Assembly (NCBI RefSeq): GCF_022825805.1
Contig: NZ_JAJDWC010000125.1
Coordinates: 1-35,029 of the forward strand
Length of the DNA: 35,029 bases
Source: Phaeobacter sp.
GTDB lineage: Bacteria > Pseudomonadota > Alphaproteobacteria > Rhodobacterales > Rhodobacteraceae
Direction of reading: 5' to 3'
The position numbers and the translations under genes were made by a program. Of the stretch, positions 26,172 through 34,908 are shown in pieces. Every line of letters starts with the position of its first letter. Positions within the stretch are counted from its first letter, which is position 1. A model generated the notes under the pieces. It had not been told where the DNA came from, did not search any database, and saw nothing but the letters and a program-made list of their open reading frames with translations.

Positions 26172-27073
26172 CGACACGCGCAGGATTTGTGGCTCTGATT
26201 GGTGAGCCGAACGCCGGGAAATCGACCCTTTTGAACCGCATGGTCGGCGCGAAGGTCTCTATTGTGACCCACAAAGTCCAGACCACCCGAGCCCGTATTC
26301 GTGGCGTGGCGATGGAAGGCGACAGCCAGATCGTCTTTGTGGATACTCCAGGCCTGTTTCGTCCTCGTCGCCGGTTGGATCGCGCGATGGTGGCTGCTGC
26401 TTGGGGTGGCGCGGCAGACGCGGATGTTGTCGTGCTCATGATTGAGGCTCACCGCGGCATCACAGAGGGTGTTGAGCGGATCCTCGATGGGCTTTCCGAG
26501 ATCGGTGAAGGCCGCCGGGTTGCCCTGGCGATCAACAAGATCGACCGGGTTCAATCAGAGGTGCTTCTTGGCCTGACGCAGGATCTGAACGACAGGTTTG
26601 AATTCTCGGAGACCTTCATGATCTCTGCCGAGCGGGGGCATGGTGTTGACGCCCTGCGGGGCTGGCTGGCAGCCGAGCTGCCGGAAGGCCCATGGCTGTA
26701 TCCCGAAGACCAAATCGCGGATCTGCCGATGCGGATGATCGCGGCTGAGATGACGCGCGAAAAACTGACGCTGCGGCTGCATCAGGAACTGCCATATCAG
26801 TTGACCGTCGAAACGGAACACTGGGAAGAGCGCAAGGATGGCTCTGCGAAGATCGACCAAGTCATCTATGTTATGCGCGATGGTCACAAGGGCATCGTTC
26901 TTGGCAAACGTGGCGAAACCATCAAAGCCGTCAGTCAGGCTGCACGCGCGGAATTGGCGGAGTTCCTTGACCGCAAAGTGCATCTGTTTCTGCAGGTGAA
27001 AGTCCGACCGAACTGGCTGGAAGAGGCTGAGCGGTACTCCGAGATGGGGCTGGATTTCAAGGATGGGAACTGA
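26168..27073 (+). CDS. era: GTPase Era
   Basis: Era binds 16S rRNA and acts in 30S subunit maturation. In this 301-residue protein, G1 is GEPNAGKST at 12-20, the G2 region contains TTRARIRG, G3 is DTPGLF, and G4 is NKID. The C-terminal KH domain is marked by [22 protein letters not shown] and [20 protein letters not shown]. It overlaps rnc by four bases and is followed five bases later by the DUF1491 gene. Confidence 0.97.
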   Translation: MTTRAGFVALIGEPNAGKSTLLNRMVGAKVSIVTHKVQTTRARIRGVAMEGDSQIVFVDTPGLFRPRRRLDRAMVAAAWGGAADADVVVLMIEAHRGITEGVERILDGLSEIGEGRRVALAINKIDRVQSEVLLGLTQDLNDRFEFSETFMISAERGHGVDALRGWLAAELPEGPWLYPEDQIADLPMRMIAAEMTREKLTLRLHQELPYQLTVETEHWEERKDGSAKIDQVIYVMRDGHKGIVLGKRGETIKAVSQAARAELAEFLDRKVHLFLQVKVRPNWLEEAERYSEMGLDFKDGN

Positions 27074-27078
27074 CGCCG

Positions 27079-27408
27079 ATGGCGCGGCTGACGGCCAGTT
27101 TCTGGGTTCAGGCGTATCTCACGCGGCTCCGGCTTTCCGATATCCCTGCGTTTGTCACGGCCCATGGTGATGACACCGCAGGCGCGGTTCTGGTGAAGGT
27201 GAACAGTCTGGACGGACAAGCGCTTGCACTGCATCGCTCCTACGATCTGATGAGCGGGACCCGCAGTTGGGTCGCCCTTGCCGATGGCGCAGAGAGCGAT
27301 GTGGATGCGGCGATTGCGAAACAGCGCAGTTTTGATCCAGATCTCTGGGTCATCGAAGTCGAAGACCGCGAGGGTCGGCATCTGCTGGATGAACCGGGGT
27401 TGGAGTGA
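27079..27408 (+). CDS. DUF1491-family protein
   Basis: A 109-residue protein beginning LTASFWVQAYLTRLRLSDIPAF, the hallmark of DUF1491, with DDTAGAVLVKVNSLDG, a DLMSGTRSWV segment and the closing DLWVIEVEDREGRHLLDEPGL. The family is restricted mostly to alphaproteobacteria and usually sits between era and recO. Its function is unknown, though its fixed location suggests a link with RNA processing or repair. No membrane segment or signal peptide. Confidence 0.88.
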   Translation: MARLTASFWVQAYLTRLRLSDIPAFVTAHGDDTAGAVLVKVNSLDGQALALHRSYDLMSGTRSWVALADGAESDVDAAIAKQRSFDPDLWVIEVEDREGRHLLDEPGLE

Positions 27409-27411
27409 ACG

Positions 27412-28137
27412 ATGGAGTGGCGTGATCAGGGCATATTGCTGAAAATCCGCCGCCATGGGGAAAGCTCTGCGATCCTGGATGTGTTTACCATCGAACATGG
27501 CCGTCATGCGGGGGTCGTCCGTGGGGGTGCCAGCCGGAAGATGGCGCCTGTCTTGCAGCCCGGCGCCCAGTTGGATCTACTTTGGCGGGCCCGGCTCGAA
27601 GATCATCTGGGCAGTTATCAGACCGAATTGATCCGCAGCCGTGCGGCCTCGGCGATGTCCAGTCGTTTGGCGCTTGCCGGGCTCAATGCGGTGACGTCGC
27701 TGTTGGCGTTCGCTCTGCCAGACCGCGAGCCACATCCAGATCTGTATGGGCGCAGTGAACGCCTGCTGGATCTATTGGGGCAAGACGACATCTGGCCACT
27801 TGCCTATTTGCACTGGGAAATGGCGCTTCTGGAGGATCTTGGCTTTGGGCTCGATCTCAGCAGCTGTGCCGTTACCGGGCGCCAGGACAATCTGATTTAT
27901 GTGTCCCCCAAAAGCGGTCGCGCGGTTTGTGCGGAGGCGGCTGGCGACTGGGCGGATCGTTTGTTGCCGCTGCCGGCCGTCCTGCGGGGCGAGGGCGAGG
28001 CAGAAAACCTCGAGATTGCCGCGGCCCTGTCCACGACCGGATTTTTCCTGCAAAACAGATTGGCCCCTTCTCTGGGGCAACTGCCTGTGCCAGAGGCCCG
28101 CGGGCGTTTTCTGGATGTCCTTAGTCGGCAGCCGTGA
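27412..28137 (+). CDS. recO: DNA repair protein RecO
   Basis: RecO acts with RecF and RecR to load RecA on gapped DNA. The 241-residue protein has the N-terminal OB fold ([21 protein letters not shown] then [12 protein letters not shown]) and a helical C-terminal domain with [23 protein letters not shown]. The zinc-finger cysteines of some RecO proteins are only partly represented. The start lies three bases after the DUF1491 stop. The last 17 bases overlap the convergent META-domain gene. Confidence 0.95.
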   Translation: MEWRDQGILLKIRRHGESSAILDVFTIEHGRHAGVVRGGASRKMAPVLQPGAQLDLLWRARLEDHLGSYQTELIRSRAASAMSSRLALAGLNAVTSLLAFALPDREPHPDLYGRSERLLDLLGQDDIWPLAYLHWEMALLEDLGFGLDLSSCAVTGRQDNLIYVSPKSGRAVCAEAAGDWADRLLPLPAVLRGEGEAENLEIAAALSTTGFFLQNRLAPSLGQLPVPEARGRFLDVLSRQP

Positions 28138-28525
28138 ACACCATTTCCCGACCTGCATCATTTGACAGGATCATCACACGTCCTTTGATTTCAACCACCT
28201 GCATTTGCTGCAGCGCCTCAAGAATGGTGGTCTCTTCCGCCAGGGCAGGGCAAACCCGCCGCGTTGTGGCAAGCTGCTCCAGCTCAAACCAGGGGTAGGG
28301 GCTGCGCAATTGCGCTACGAGCTGATTGCAGGGGAGTACGCCGCTCACCGATGACCGGCGGTCAAAACTGAGCGTTGTGCTCGCGCTGACAGTAGTCTCG
28401 TCGATCTCCTGTAGCGCCCAGACCTGCCCCTTCCCTCCATAAGCGCGTAGGGTTTCATCTCCGATACAGCCTGCGGCAGCAAGAAACGGAAACATGGCAA
28501 TAGCGGGAAGAAGTGTTCTGGTCAT
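28121..28525 (-). CDS. META-domain (HslJ-like) lipoprotein
   Basis: A 134-residue protein with a signal peptide and a lipobox-like AAGC (Cys20). The mature domain has the META/HslJ pattern: [11 protein letters not shown], then [22 protein letters not shown] with the signature G-x-x-x-C-N, and a later strand pair ending with REMVFTAAD. HslJ-type proteins are linked to heat-shock and novobiocin tolerance in E. coli, but the function here is unknown. The lipobox has Ala instead of Leu at -3, so lipidation is likely but not certain. It overlaps recO tail to tail by 17 bases. Confidence 0.8.
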   Translation of the reverse strand: MTRTLLPAIAMFPFLAAAGCIGDETLRAYGGKGQVWALQEIDETTVSASTTLSFDRRSSVSGVLPCNQLVAQLRSPYPWFELEQLATTRRVCPALAEETTILEALQQMQVVEIKGRVMILSNDAGREMVFTAAD

Positions 28526-28566
28526 GGCCGCACGCTAGCCATTGCGGCAGGCGCGTCAACGCAAAA

Positions 28567-28591
28567 TCCCGACATCTTTGGGATGTCGGGA
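28567..28591 (-). terminator. Terminator of the acyl-CoA dehydrogenase gene
   Basis: TCCCGACATC and GATGTCGGGA pair perfectly over ten bases with a five-base loop. On the minus strand the stem is followed by TTTTGCG. It begins 28 bases past the stop of the dehydrogenase gene and separates it from the META-domain gene. Confidence 0.65.
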
Positions 28592-28618
28592 CAAGATCAT
28601 TGGGTGCTTCAGGAGCGG

Positions 28619-30304
28619 TTACGCAAGCAGACGCCGCGCAATAACCTGCGCTTGGATTTCTGCGGCCCCTTCAAAGATGTTTAGGATCCGCGCATCACAC
28701 AGAATGCGGCTGATTTTGTATTCCAAGGCAAAACCATTGCCGCCATGTATCTGCAACCCGTTGTCTGCGGCGGTCCACGCCACGCGCGCGCCAAGGAGCT
28801 TGGCCATACCTGCTTCCAGATCGCACCGATTGCCATTGTCTTTTTCCCAGGCAGAGAAATAGGTCAGCTGACGCGCGATCATGATCTCCACGGCCATCAT
28901 GGCCAGTTTGGACGCGACCCGTGGAAAGGCGATCAGCGGTTTGCCAAACTGTTTGCGATCTTGGGCGTATTGCATGGCGATATCCAGCGCGGATTGCGCC
29001 ACGCCGACAGCGCGTGCAGCGGTCTGAATGCGTGCTGATTCAAAGGTTTCCATCAGCTGTTTGAAGCCTTTGCCCTCTTCGCCGCCGAGAAGGTTCTCTC
29101 GCTTCACGTGAAACCCATCGAATGCGAGCTCATATTCTTTCATGCCCCGATACCCGAGCACCTCGATTTCGCCGCCGGTCATGCCCTCGGTTGGAAATGG
29201 ATTGTCTTCGGTGCCTGGCGTTTTCTCGGCCAGAAACATCGACAGTCCGCGGTGATCTTTGCTGTCCGGATCGGTGCGGGCCAACAGGGTCATCACCTGC
29301 GTTCGGGTGGCATGGGTGATCCAGGTTTTGTTGCCTGTGATCTTATAGTCCCCGGCGGCATCCTTTACGGCCCGGGTGCGCAGAGCACCCAAATCAGATC
29401 CTGTGTTCGGTTCGGTGAAAACTGCAGTGGGCAGGATTTCGGCACTTGCGAGTTTGGGCAGCCAGTTGGCTTTTTGCTCTTCTGTGCCGCCTGCGATGAT
29501 CAACTCAGCGGCAATTTCAGAGCGGGTGCCAAGGCTGCCAACCCCGATGTAGCCGCGCGACAGCTCTTCTGAGACGACGCACATAGAGGCTTTGGACAGG
29601 CCAAAGCCACCATATTCCTCTGGGATTGTCAGACCAAAGACACCCATTTCCGCAAGCTCGTCGATGATTTCCATCGGGATCAGTTCATCTTTGAGATGCC
29701 AGTCATGTGCATCAGGTTCCACCCGGTCGATGGTATAGCGGCGGAACTGATCGCGGATCATTTCCAACTCTTCATCCAGGCCGGAGGCACCAAACAGGAC
29801 CGATCCCGCCTGTTCCTGCATCAGCTCAACCAATCGCAGACGAGCAGCTTGCGTGTTGCCGCTGTCGCACAGGCTCATTACGGCCGGGGACATCAGCATA
29901 CGCTGGCTGTCTTGTGACAGACCGAGATCCTGCAGGCGCAGAATTTCACCCTGGTTCATCTGGATGCCGCCATAGATCTGCCAGAGATATTCACCAAACC
30001 CGATCTGCAGCAAAAGCTGCTCCATCTCAGTGAATTTCCCCTGTTCCTGCAGGTCTGTGCCCCAACGATGCATTTGGCGCAGGCTGTAAGCATAGGTCGC
30101 CAGCCAGGCCAAACCATGGGCTGCCGTCTGATGTTGTTCGATCAATGCGCCAGACACGCGCTCGTTTTCGGTGACAAGGTCGCGGACCGTCAGTCGTGCG
30201 GTCTCGAGCAGTTGGTCCACAGGTTCAAGCGCGGCGGCCGTCAATGACAGTACATTTGGAAGTAGCGTCGGTTGCATTTGCTGGTCCTGTCCGTCGTGAG
30301 CCAT
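28619..30304 (-). CDS. mcd: Acyl-CoA dehydrogenase family enzyme, probably methylsuccinyl-CoA dehydrogenase
   Basis: A flavin-dependent dehydrogenase of 561 residues. The first 175 or so form an N-terminal helical extension absent from ordinary acyl-CoA dehydrogenases; the core begins near 180 with EMIRDQFRRY, followed by GLTIPEEYGGFGLS, VFTEPNTGSDLGALRT, ITGNKTWITHA, ESARIQTAARAVGVAQ, QFGKPLIAFPRV and the terminal IHGGNGFALEYKISRILCDARI. Size, extension and motifs match (2S)-methylsuccinyl-CoA dehydrogenase of the ethylmalonyl-CoA pathway described in Rhodobacter sphaeroides, which makes mesaconyl-CoA during acetate assimilation. The pathway's other genes are not in this window, so the assignment rests on the protein. 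ATG at 30304 has AAGGA about ten bases ahead. Confidence 0.8.
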   Translation of the reverse strand: MAHDGQDQQMQPTLLPNVLSLTAAALEPVDQLLETARLTVRDLVTENERVSGALIEQHQTAAHGLAWLATYAYSLRQMHRWGTDLQEQGKFTEMEQLLLQIGFGEYLWQIYGGIQMNQGEILRLQDLGLSQDSQRMLMSPAVMSLCDSGNTQAARLRLVELMQEQAGSVLFGASGLDEELEMIRDQFRRYTIDRVEPDAHDWHLKDELIPMEIIDELAEMGVFGLTIPEEYGGFGLSKASMCVVSEELSRGYIGVGSLGTRSEIAAELIIAGGTEEQKANWLPKLASAEILPTAVFTEPNTGSDLGALRTRAVKDAAGDYKITGNKTWITHATRTQVMTLLARTDPDSKDHRGLSMFLAEKTPGTEDNPFPTEGMTGGEIEVLGYRGMKEYELAFDGFHVKRENLLGGEEGKGFKQLMETFESARIQTAARAVGVAQSALDIAMQYAQDRKQFGKPLIAFPRVASKLAMMAVEIMIARQLTYFSAWEKDNGNRCDLEAGMAKLLGARVAWTAADNGLQIHGGNGFALEYKISRILCDARILNIFEGAAEIQAQVIARRLLA

Positions 30305-30341
30305 GAATCACATCCTTTTCTGCTGTCTACGTGGTAATCAC

Positions 30342-30423
30342 TTTGCACTTGCAGCGCAATAAAAATACGTTGTGACGCTGTGTTTCGATTAAAAATTACC
30401 ATTGTAATTTTGCAGGTGCAGCG
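30342..30423. promoter_or_regulatory. Two copies of TTTGCANNTGCAGCG between mcd and the TauE gene
   Basis: TTTGCACTTGCAGCG (30342-30356) and TTTGCAGGTGCAGCG (30409-30423) share 13 of 15 bases. Each contains the self-complementary core TGCANNTGCA, so either strand can be read. One copy lies 37 bases upstream of the mcd start, the other 27 bases upstream of the TauE start. The arrangement suggests a transcription factor bound near both divergent promoters. The short-chain acyl-CoA regulators (ScfR, for instance PccR of R. sphaeroides) use TTTGCAAA-type sites, so a relative of that group is a candidate. Confidence 0.45.
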
Positions 30424-30450
30424 TTGGCCAGCTGTGCTAAGGGTCTGATC

Positions 30451-31239
30451 ATGTCTGAGAATTATGTCATCGCCCTGTTTCTTCCAGCTGATCTGGATGT
30501 CGTTAATCTTTGGTTCGCCTTTGCCATTGCGGTCTTGGCCGGTCTGGTCAAAGGGTTGGTCGGTTTCGCCATGCCCATGATCCTTGTGTCCGGGTTGAGC
30601 CTGTTCTTGCCGCCGGAGATTGCCTTGGCCGGTCTGATCTTCCCGACCTTCGTGACCAATGGCATGCAAGCCCTGCGTCAAGGTGCGGAGGCAGCGTGGC
30701 AGTCGATCAAGCGGTTCCGTATTTTTCTGCTGGTTGGGTTGGTGTTTCTACTGTTCAGCGCGCAATTCGTTCGCGTCTTTCCGGCTGATGTGATGTTGAT
30801 CGTGTTGGGGACTTTGGTGACGACATTTGCGCTGCTGCAATTGTTCGGGCTTGCAATCCCTATTCGCGCCGCGACAACACGCGTCGAAGCCACGGTTGCA
30901 GCGATTGCCGGGTTCATTGGTGGCTTTTCAGGGATCTGGGGCCCGCCCACAGTGGCGTATTTGACGGCGCTTGGCACCGAGAAGAAAGAGCAGATGCGCG
31001 TGCAGGGCGTGATCTATGGTCTGGGCGCGGTTGCATTGCTTGTGGCGCATCTCGGCTCTGGCGTCATGCGGGCCGAGACGGCACCTTTCTCTATGGCGTT
31101 GGTGCCTCCGGCAATCCTTGGGATGTGGTGTGGGAGCCAACTGCAGGATCGGATCAACCAGCACACATTCCGTCGGGCAACACTTATTGTCTTGCTGATC
31201 GCAGGAGCCAACCTGTTGCGCCGTGGCCTGGTGATGTAG
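30451..31239 (+). CDS. TauE/SafE-family membrane transporter
   Basis: A 262-residue protein with about eight hydrophobic segments in two halves. The first half has the family pattern VKGLVGFAMPMILVSGLSLFLPPEIALAG (29 onward) and the second AIAGFIGGFSGIWGPPTVAYL, the paired glycine-proline repeats of the TauE/SafE (UPF0721) permeases. These export sulfite, sulfoacetate or other organic anions; the substrate here is unknown. The ATG at 30451 is preceded by AAGGG. Divergent from mcd, it may share regulation with it. Confidence 0.88.
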   Translation: MSENYVIALFLPADLDVVNLWFAFAIAVLAGLVKGLVGFAMPMILVSGLSLFLPPEIALAGLIFPTFVTNGMQALRQGAEAAWQSIKRFRIFLLVGLVFLLFSAQFVRVFPADVMLIVLGTLVTTFALLQLFGLAIPIRAATTRVEATVAAIAGFIGGFSGIWGPPTVAYLTALGTEKKEQMRVQGVIYGLGAVALLVAHLGSGVMRAETAPFSMALVPPAILGMWCGSQLQDRINQHTFRRATLIVLLIAGANLLRRGLVM

Positions 31240-31296
31240 CCTGGTCAGACCAGGCGCCCGTTCAGAGCGCCGAAACGATTGATAGGGACGGGTCAG

Positions 31297-32196
31297 ATGA
31301 CCGGGAAACTGACAGCGCAGCAACTGGCCGGCCTCTCTGTGTTGGTAGCCTGCGTTGTTCTGTTGCTGAAGACATTTGCCTGGTGGATGACCGGCTCGAT
31401 TGCGCTGTTCTCGGATGCGCTAGAGTCGCTGGTGAATATTGGCAGCGCAGCCATCGCGTGGTTGGCGCTGCGCTATGCCAGACGTCCAGCTGACCGTGGC
31501 CATCCGTTTGGGCATCACAAGGCCGAGTATTTTTCCGCTGTCTTGGAAGGCATCCTGATCATCGTCGCCGCATTGCTGATTGTGCAGGAGGCGGCTGTCG
31601 CCTTGTTTCGCACCCAGCCGGAGGTCAGCTGGGCCCCATTGGGTCTGTGGGTGAACGCTGTGGCGATGGCGATCAATTTGGTCTGGGCGCGCGTCCTGAT
31701 CGCGCGTGGTCGGCTGGTGGCGTCTCCGGCGCTGACGGCGGGTGGGCGGCATTTGATGACAGATGTCTGGACCTCCGCGGGTGTTTTGGTCGGACTGGTC
31801 ATTGCCATTCTGACGGGTCTGCCCTGGCTGGACCCTTTGTTGGCGCTTGTGATTGCGGCCAATATTCTGTGGGAGGGGTACAAGGTTGTCGCGAGCTCTA
31901 TTGGCGGCTTGATGGACGAAGCCGCGCCTGCCCACGAACAGGCGGAAATCGAATCTATTATTCATCGTACTGCACAGGGTGCGCTGCAGGTGCACGGGCT
32001 AAAGACACGACGGGCCGGACAAGCGATGTTTGTGGAGTTTCATCTGGTGGTGTCAGGGAATATGACGGTCCGCAGCTCCCACGCGATTTGCGATCGTATC
32101 GAGGAGGCCATTCGTGCGTCCCTACCGACGGCCGAAGTCACCATCCATGTCGAACCAGAACACAAACGGGAGCCGGTCGGATTGGAGTTCGACTGA
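31297..32196 (+). CDS. Cation diffusion facilitator transporter
   Basis: A 299-residue proton-coupled divalent metal exporter of the CDF family. Six membrane segments precede a cytosolic domain of about 90 residues. Segment 2 carries the metal-site DALESLVN, an acidic motif at the position of the family's D-x3-D, and the signature HPFGHHKAEYFSAVLEG follows. Segment 5 has HLMTDVWTSAGVLVGL with the second H-x3-D site. The C-terminal domain has HGLKTRRAGQAMFVEFHLVV and ends VTIHVEPE, typical of this fold. The motifs suggest Zn, Fe or Mn, but the choice cannot be settled. The ATG at 31297 follows GGGACGG. It lies 57 bases after the TauE-like gene. Confidence 0.92.
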   Translation: MTGKLTAQQLAGLSVLVACVVLLLKTFAWWMTGSIALFSDALESLVNIGSAAIAWLALRYARRPADRGHPFGHHKAEYFSAVLEGILIIVAALLIVQEAAVALFRTQPEVSWAPLGLWVNAVAMAINLVWARVLIARGRLVASPALTAGGRHLMTDVWTSAGVLVGLVIAILTGLPWLDPLLALVIAANILWEGYKVVASSIGGLMDEAAPAHEQAEIESIIHRTAQGALQVHGLKTRRAGQAMFVEFHLVVSGNMTVRSSHAICDRIEEAIRASLPTAEVTIHVEPEHKREPVGLEFD

Positions 32197-32226
32197 TCCC
32201 AGCGCAATGTGCGCTGCCAAAAACAA

Positions 32227-32249
32227 AGCCCCGGAGAGGATCCGGGGCT
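32227..32249 (-). terminator. Rho-independent terminator of pckA
   Basis: AGCCCCGGA and TCCGGGGCT form a nine-base-pair stem with a five-base GAGGA loop. On the minus strand the stem is followed by TTGTTTTTGGC, a good T-run, so it chiefly serves pckA (stop 37 bases away). It also lies 31 bases past the convergent CDF transporter gene and may end that transcript less efficiently. Confidence 0.8.
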
Positions 32250-32285
32250 CAGGTGTTCAATGTGCTGTCTAGGCAGGGGCTTTAA

Positions 32286-33887
32286 TCAGCCGCTGATGGC
32301 CGCCGCTTTTACATCGTCGTCGATGTAGGGCAGGTATTTCTCGAAGTTGTCAGAGAACATCTGCACCAGTTTCGCGGCCTGCGCGTCATAAGCGCTTTGA
32401 TCGTCCCAGGTGCGACGCGGATCCAGCAGGACCTCTGCCACGCCAGGAACGGTCACCGGCACGTCAAAGCCAAAGTTGCTGTCCTTGCGGTATTCCGCTT
32501 CGGCGAGCGATCCATCCAAAGCTGCGGTCAGCAGGGCGCGGGTGGCGCGGATCGGCATACGGGATCCGATGCCATATGCACCGCCGGTCCAGCCGGTGTT
32601 GACCAGCCAGCATGTCGCGCCGTGCTGGGCGATCTTTTCGCGCAGCAGGTTGCCGTAAACCTCCGGGCGACGCGGCATGAATGGCGCGCCAAAGCAGGTG
32701 GAGAATGTGGGCTCCGGCTCGGTCACGCCGCGCTCTGTCCCGGCCACTTTGGAGGTGAAGCCTGACAGGAAGTGATACATCGCCTGTGCTGGGGTCAGGC
32801 GTGCGATCGGAGGAAGCACACCAAAGGCATCACAGGTCAACATGATGATGTTCTTTGGATGTCCGCCACGGGCGCTGTCAGATGCGTTGGAGATGTAGTG
32901 CAGCGGATAAGCGCAACGCATATTTGCGGTGAGGCTATCGTCGTTGAAATCCAGCTCTTTGGTCTCGGGATCAAACACCATGTTCTCGATCACGGTGCCG
33001 AACTTTGACGTGGTCGCGTAGATTTCTGGTTCCGCTTCCGGGTTCAGATTGATGGTCTTGGCATAGCAGCCACCTTCGAAGTTGAAGGTGCCATTATCGG
33101 CCCAGCCATGTTCGTCATCGCCGATCAGGGTGCGATCGGGGTCGGCCGAGAGGGTGGTTTTGCCTGTGCCGGACAGGCCAAAGAACACAGCCGTATCAAC
33201 CGGGTTGCCCTTGGCGTGGTTGGCGGAGCAGTGCATCGGCATGATGCCTTTTTCCGGCAGCAGATAGTTCAGCAGCGAGAAGACGGACTTCTTGTTTTCG
33301 CCTGCATATTCGGTGCCGCCGATCAGGATCATCTTACGATCGAAGTTCAGTGCGATCACTGTTTCGCTGCGGCAGTTGTGCTTTTGCGGGTCTGCCTGGA
33401 AGCTGGGGCAGTTGATGACGGTGAAGTCGGCGATGAACTCGTTCAGATCTTCGCGGTCGGGACGGCGCAGCATCGTGCGGATGAAAAGACCATGCCAGGC
33501 CAGCTCGGTCACCATGCGCACGTTGATCGCGTGGGATGGGTCTGCGCCACCGACAAGATCTTGGACAAAGTAGTCTTTGCCCTTCATGTGCTCCAGCATG
33601 TCGTCATAGAGCGCGTCAAAGCCTTCGGGGCTCATTTCGGCGTTGTTTTCCCACCAGATGGTGTCGGCAACGCTTGCTGTTTTGACGACATGTTTGTCTT
33701 TCGGGGAGCGCCCGGTGAATTTTCCGGTGGTCACCAGGAATGCGCCACCATTGCCGAAGGTGCCTTCGTCGCGCTTCAGCGCGGCCTCGATCAGGGCAGG
33801 CTCCATGAGGTTATAATAGACGTTACCCAGTCCTTCGATACCTTGATCTTCGAGGCGGAAATTCGGGTTGACCCGTCCAGATACCAT
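32286..33887 (-). CDS. pckA: Phosphoenolpyruvate carboxykinase (ATP)
   Basis: PckA converts oxaloacetate to PEP, the first committed step of gluconeogenesis. The 533-residue protein has the ATP-type hallmarks: [10 protein letters not shown] near the start, the P-loop [14 protein letters not shown] at about 236-249, the metal-binding [17 protein letters not shown] and the C-terminal [17 protein letters not shown]. The ATG at 33887 has AGGAG eight bases ahead; a longer frame to 33986 adds 33 residues unrelated to the family. It is divergent from chvI, the usual alphaproteobacterial arrangement, and should feed from C4 acids made by the ethylmalonyl-CoA route. Confidence 0.97.
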   Translation of the reverse strand: MVSGRVNPNFRLEDQGIEGLGNVYYNLMEPALIEAALKRDEGTFGNGGAFLVTTGKFTGRSPKDKHVVKTASVADTIWWENNAEMSPEGFDALYDDMLEHMKGKDYFVQDLVGGADPSHAINVRMVTELAWHGLFIRTMLRRPDREDLNEFIADFTVINCPSFQADPQKHNCRSETVIALNFDRKMILIGGTEYAGENKKSVFSLLNYLLPEKGIMPMHCSANHAKGNPVDTAVFFGLSGTGKTTLSADPDRTLIGDDEHGWADNGTFNFEGGCYAKTINLNPEAEPEIYATTSKFGTVIENMVFDPETKELDFNDDSLTANMRCAYPLHYISNASDSARGGHPKNIIMLTCDAFGVLPPIARLTPAQAMYHFLSGFTSKVAGTERGVTEPEPTFSTCFGAPFMPRRPEVYGNLLREKIAQHGATCWLVNTGWTGGAYGIGSRMPIRATRALLTAALDGSLAEAEYRKDSNFGFDVPVTVPGVAEVLLDPRRTWDDQSAYDAQAAKLVQMFSDNFEKYLPYIDDDVKAAAISG

Positions 33888-34233
33888 TTGTTTTTCTCCT
33901 GTGTCGACCAATGGAGGTCGCAAACAATAAAGCCGCGCCCTGGGGCGTATGCCGGCGTGGAATGCCGATGAGGCTGGTCTTAACATGACCGTTTGCTGGC
34001 TGAACAGGAGGCTTTGAGGTAGTTAGCGCCATCACCTGCATGTTTAGCGCAACCATTCATTTTCGAGCCATTCTGGCCCCTGCGATGTCGACCTGTTTAG
34101 CGGATGCTAAGGTATTTTTGCCTCAATTGCGGCGAAACAGTGTCCAAGAACCGTGAATTGCATTGATTCGCGGCGGCAGACGGGCGATGAACGATTAAAA
34201 AACGTATAAACGAGCAGATTGAGGTTCAATCAG
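33888..34233. promoter_or_regulatory. pckA-chvI divergent regulatory region
   Basis: This 346-base region holds the promoters of both genes and no open frame of note. TTAGCG occurs three times in the same orientation: TTAGCGC at 34023-34029 and 34044-34050, and TTAGCG at 34097-34102, where it forms the inverted repeat TTAGC-GGAT-GCTAA (34097-34110). The CG-centred, palindromic style is that of LacI/GalR-family operators; PckR, a LacI-family regulator of pckA in rhizobia, is a possible type of binder. AT-rich AAAAAACGTATAAACG just ahead of chvI could be its -10 region. Confidence 0.45.
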
Positions 34234-34908
34234 ATGTCAAAGATTGCACTTGTCGATGATGACCGAAACATTTTGACCTCGGTCTCGATGACCTTGGAGG
34301 CCGAAGGTTTCGAGGTTGAAACGTACAATGATGGACAGGCCGCGCTGGACGCGTTCAACAAGAAACTGCCGGATATGGCTGTTCTTGATATCAAGATGCC
34401 GCGCATGGACGGTATGGACCTGCTGCAGCGCCTGCGCCAGAAAACCCAGATGCCTGTCATTTTTCTGACCTCAAAGGATGATGAGATCGACGAGGTGCTC
34501 GGTCTTCGCATGGGGGCAGATGACTACGTCAAGAAACCTTTCTCCCAGCGTCTTCTGGTTGAACGCATTCGCGCTCTTCTGCGGCGTCAGGAAGCGATCA
34601 GCGGTGATGTCACCGCGACCACGCCAGAGAATAAGGTCATGGAACGCGGCAATCTACGGATGGACCCGCTGCGCCATTCCGTCAGCTGGAAGGGCCAGGA
34701 TGTTTCGCTGACGGTCACAGAATTCCTGCTGCTGCAGGCGTTGGCACAGCGTCCCGGTTTCGTCAAAAGCCGCGACCAGCTGATGGATGTGGCCTATGAC
34801 GATCAGGTCTATGTGGATGACCGGACGATCGACAGCCACATCAAACGCCTGCGGAAGAAAATGCGCAGCGCGGACACAGATTTCGCTGCGATGTCGAGAA
34901 CATTCTGA
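34234..34908 (+). CDS. chvI: ChvI-type response regulator, 3' end disrupted
   Basis: An OmpR-family response regulator, partner of the ChvG histidine kinase that controls envelope and acid or growth-phase responses in alphaproteobacteria. The receiver domain shows [12 protein letters not shown], phosphoacceptor Asp52 in [11 protein letters not shown], the TSKD switch region and DDYVKKPFS. The winged-helix DNA-binding domain follows from about 130 with [17 protein letters not shown] and [17 protein letters not shown]. After FAA at about residue 219 the sequence leaves the family: instead of the usual ETLYGVGYRF wing it reads MSRTF and stops. The last 10-15 residues are therefore missing, and the DNA beyond looks inserted. 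ATG at 34234 follows GAGG. Because the wing's C-terminal hairpin is lost, DNA binding may be impaired. Confidence 0.85.
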   Translation: MSKIALVDDDRNILTSVSMTLEAEGFEVETYNDGQAALDAFNKKLPDMAVLDIKMPRMDGMDLLQRLRQKTQMPVIFLTSKDDEIDEVLGLRMGADDYVKKPFSQRLLVERIRALLRRQEAISGDVTATTPENKVMERGNLRMDPLRHSVSWKGQDVSLTVTEFLLLQALAQRPGFVKSRDQLMDVAYDDQVYVDDRTIDSHIKRLRKKMRSADTDFAAMSRTF

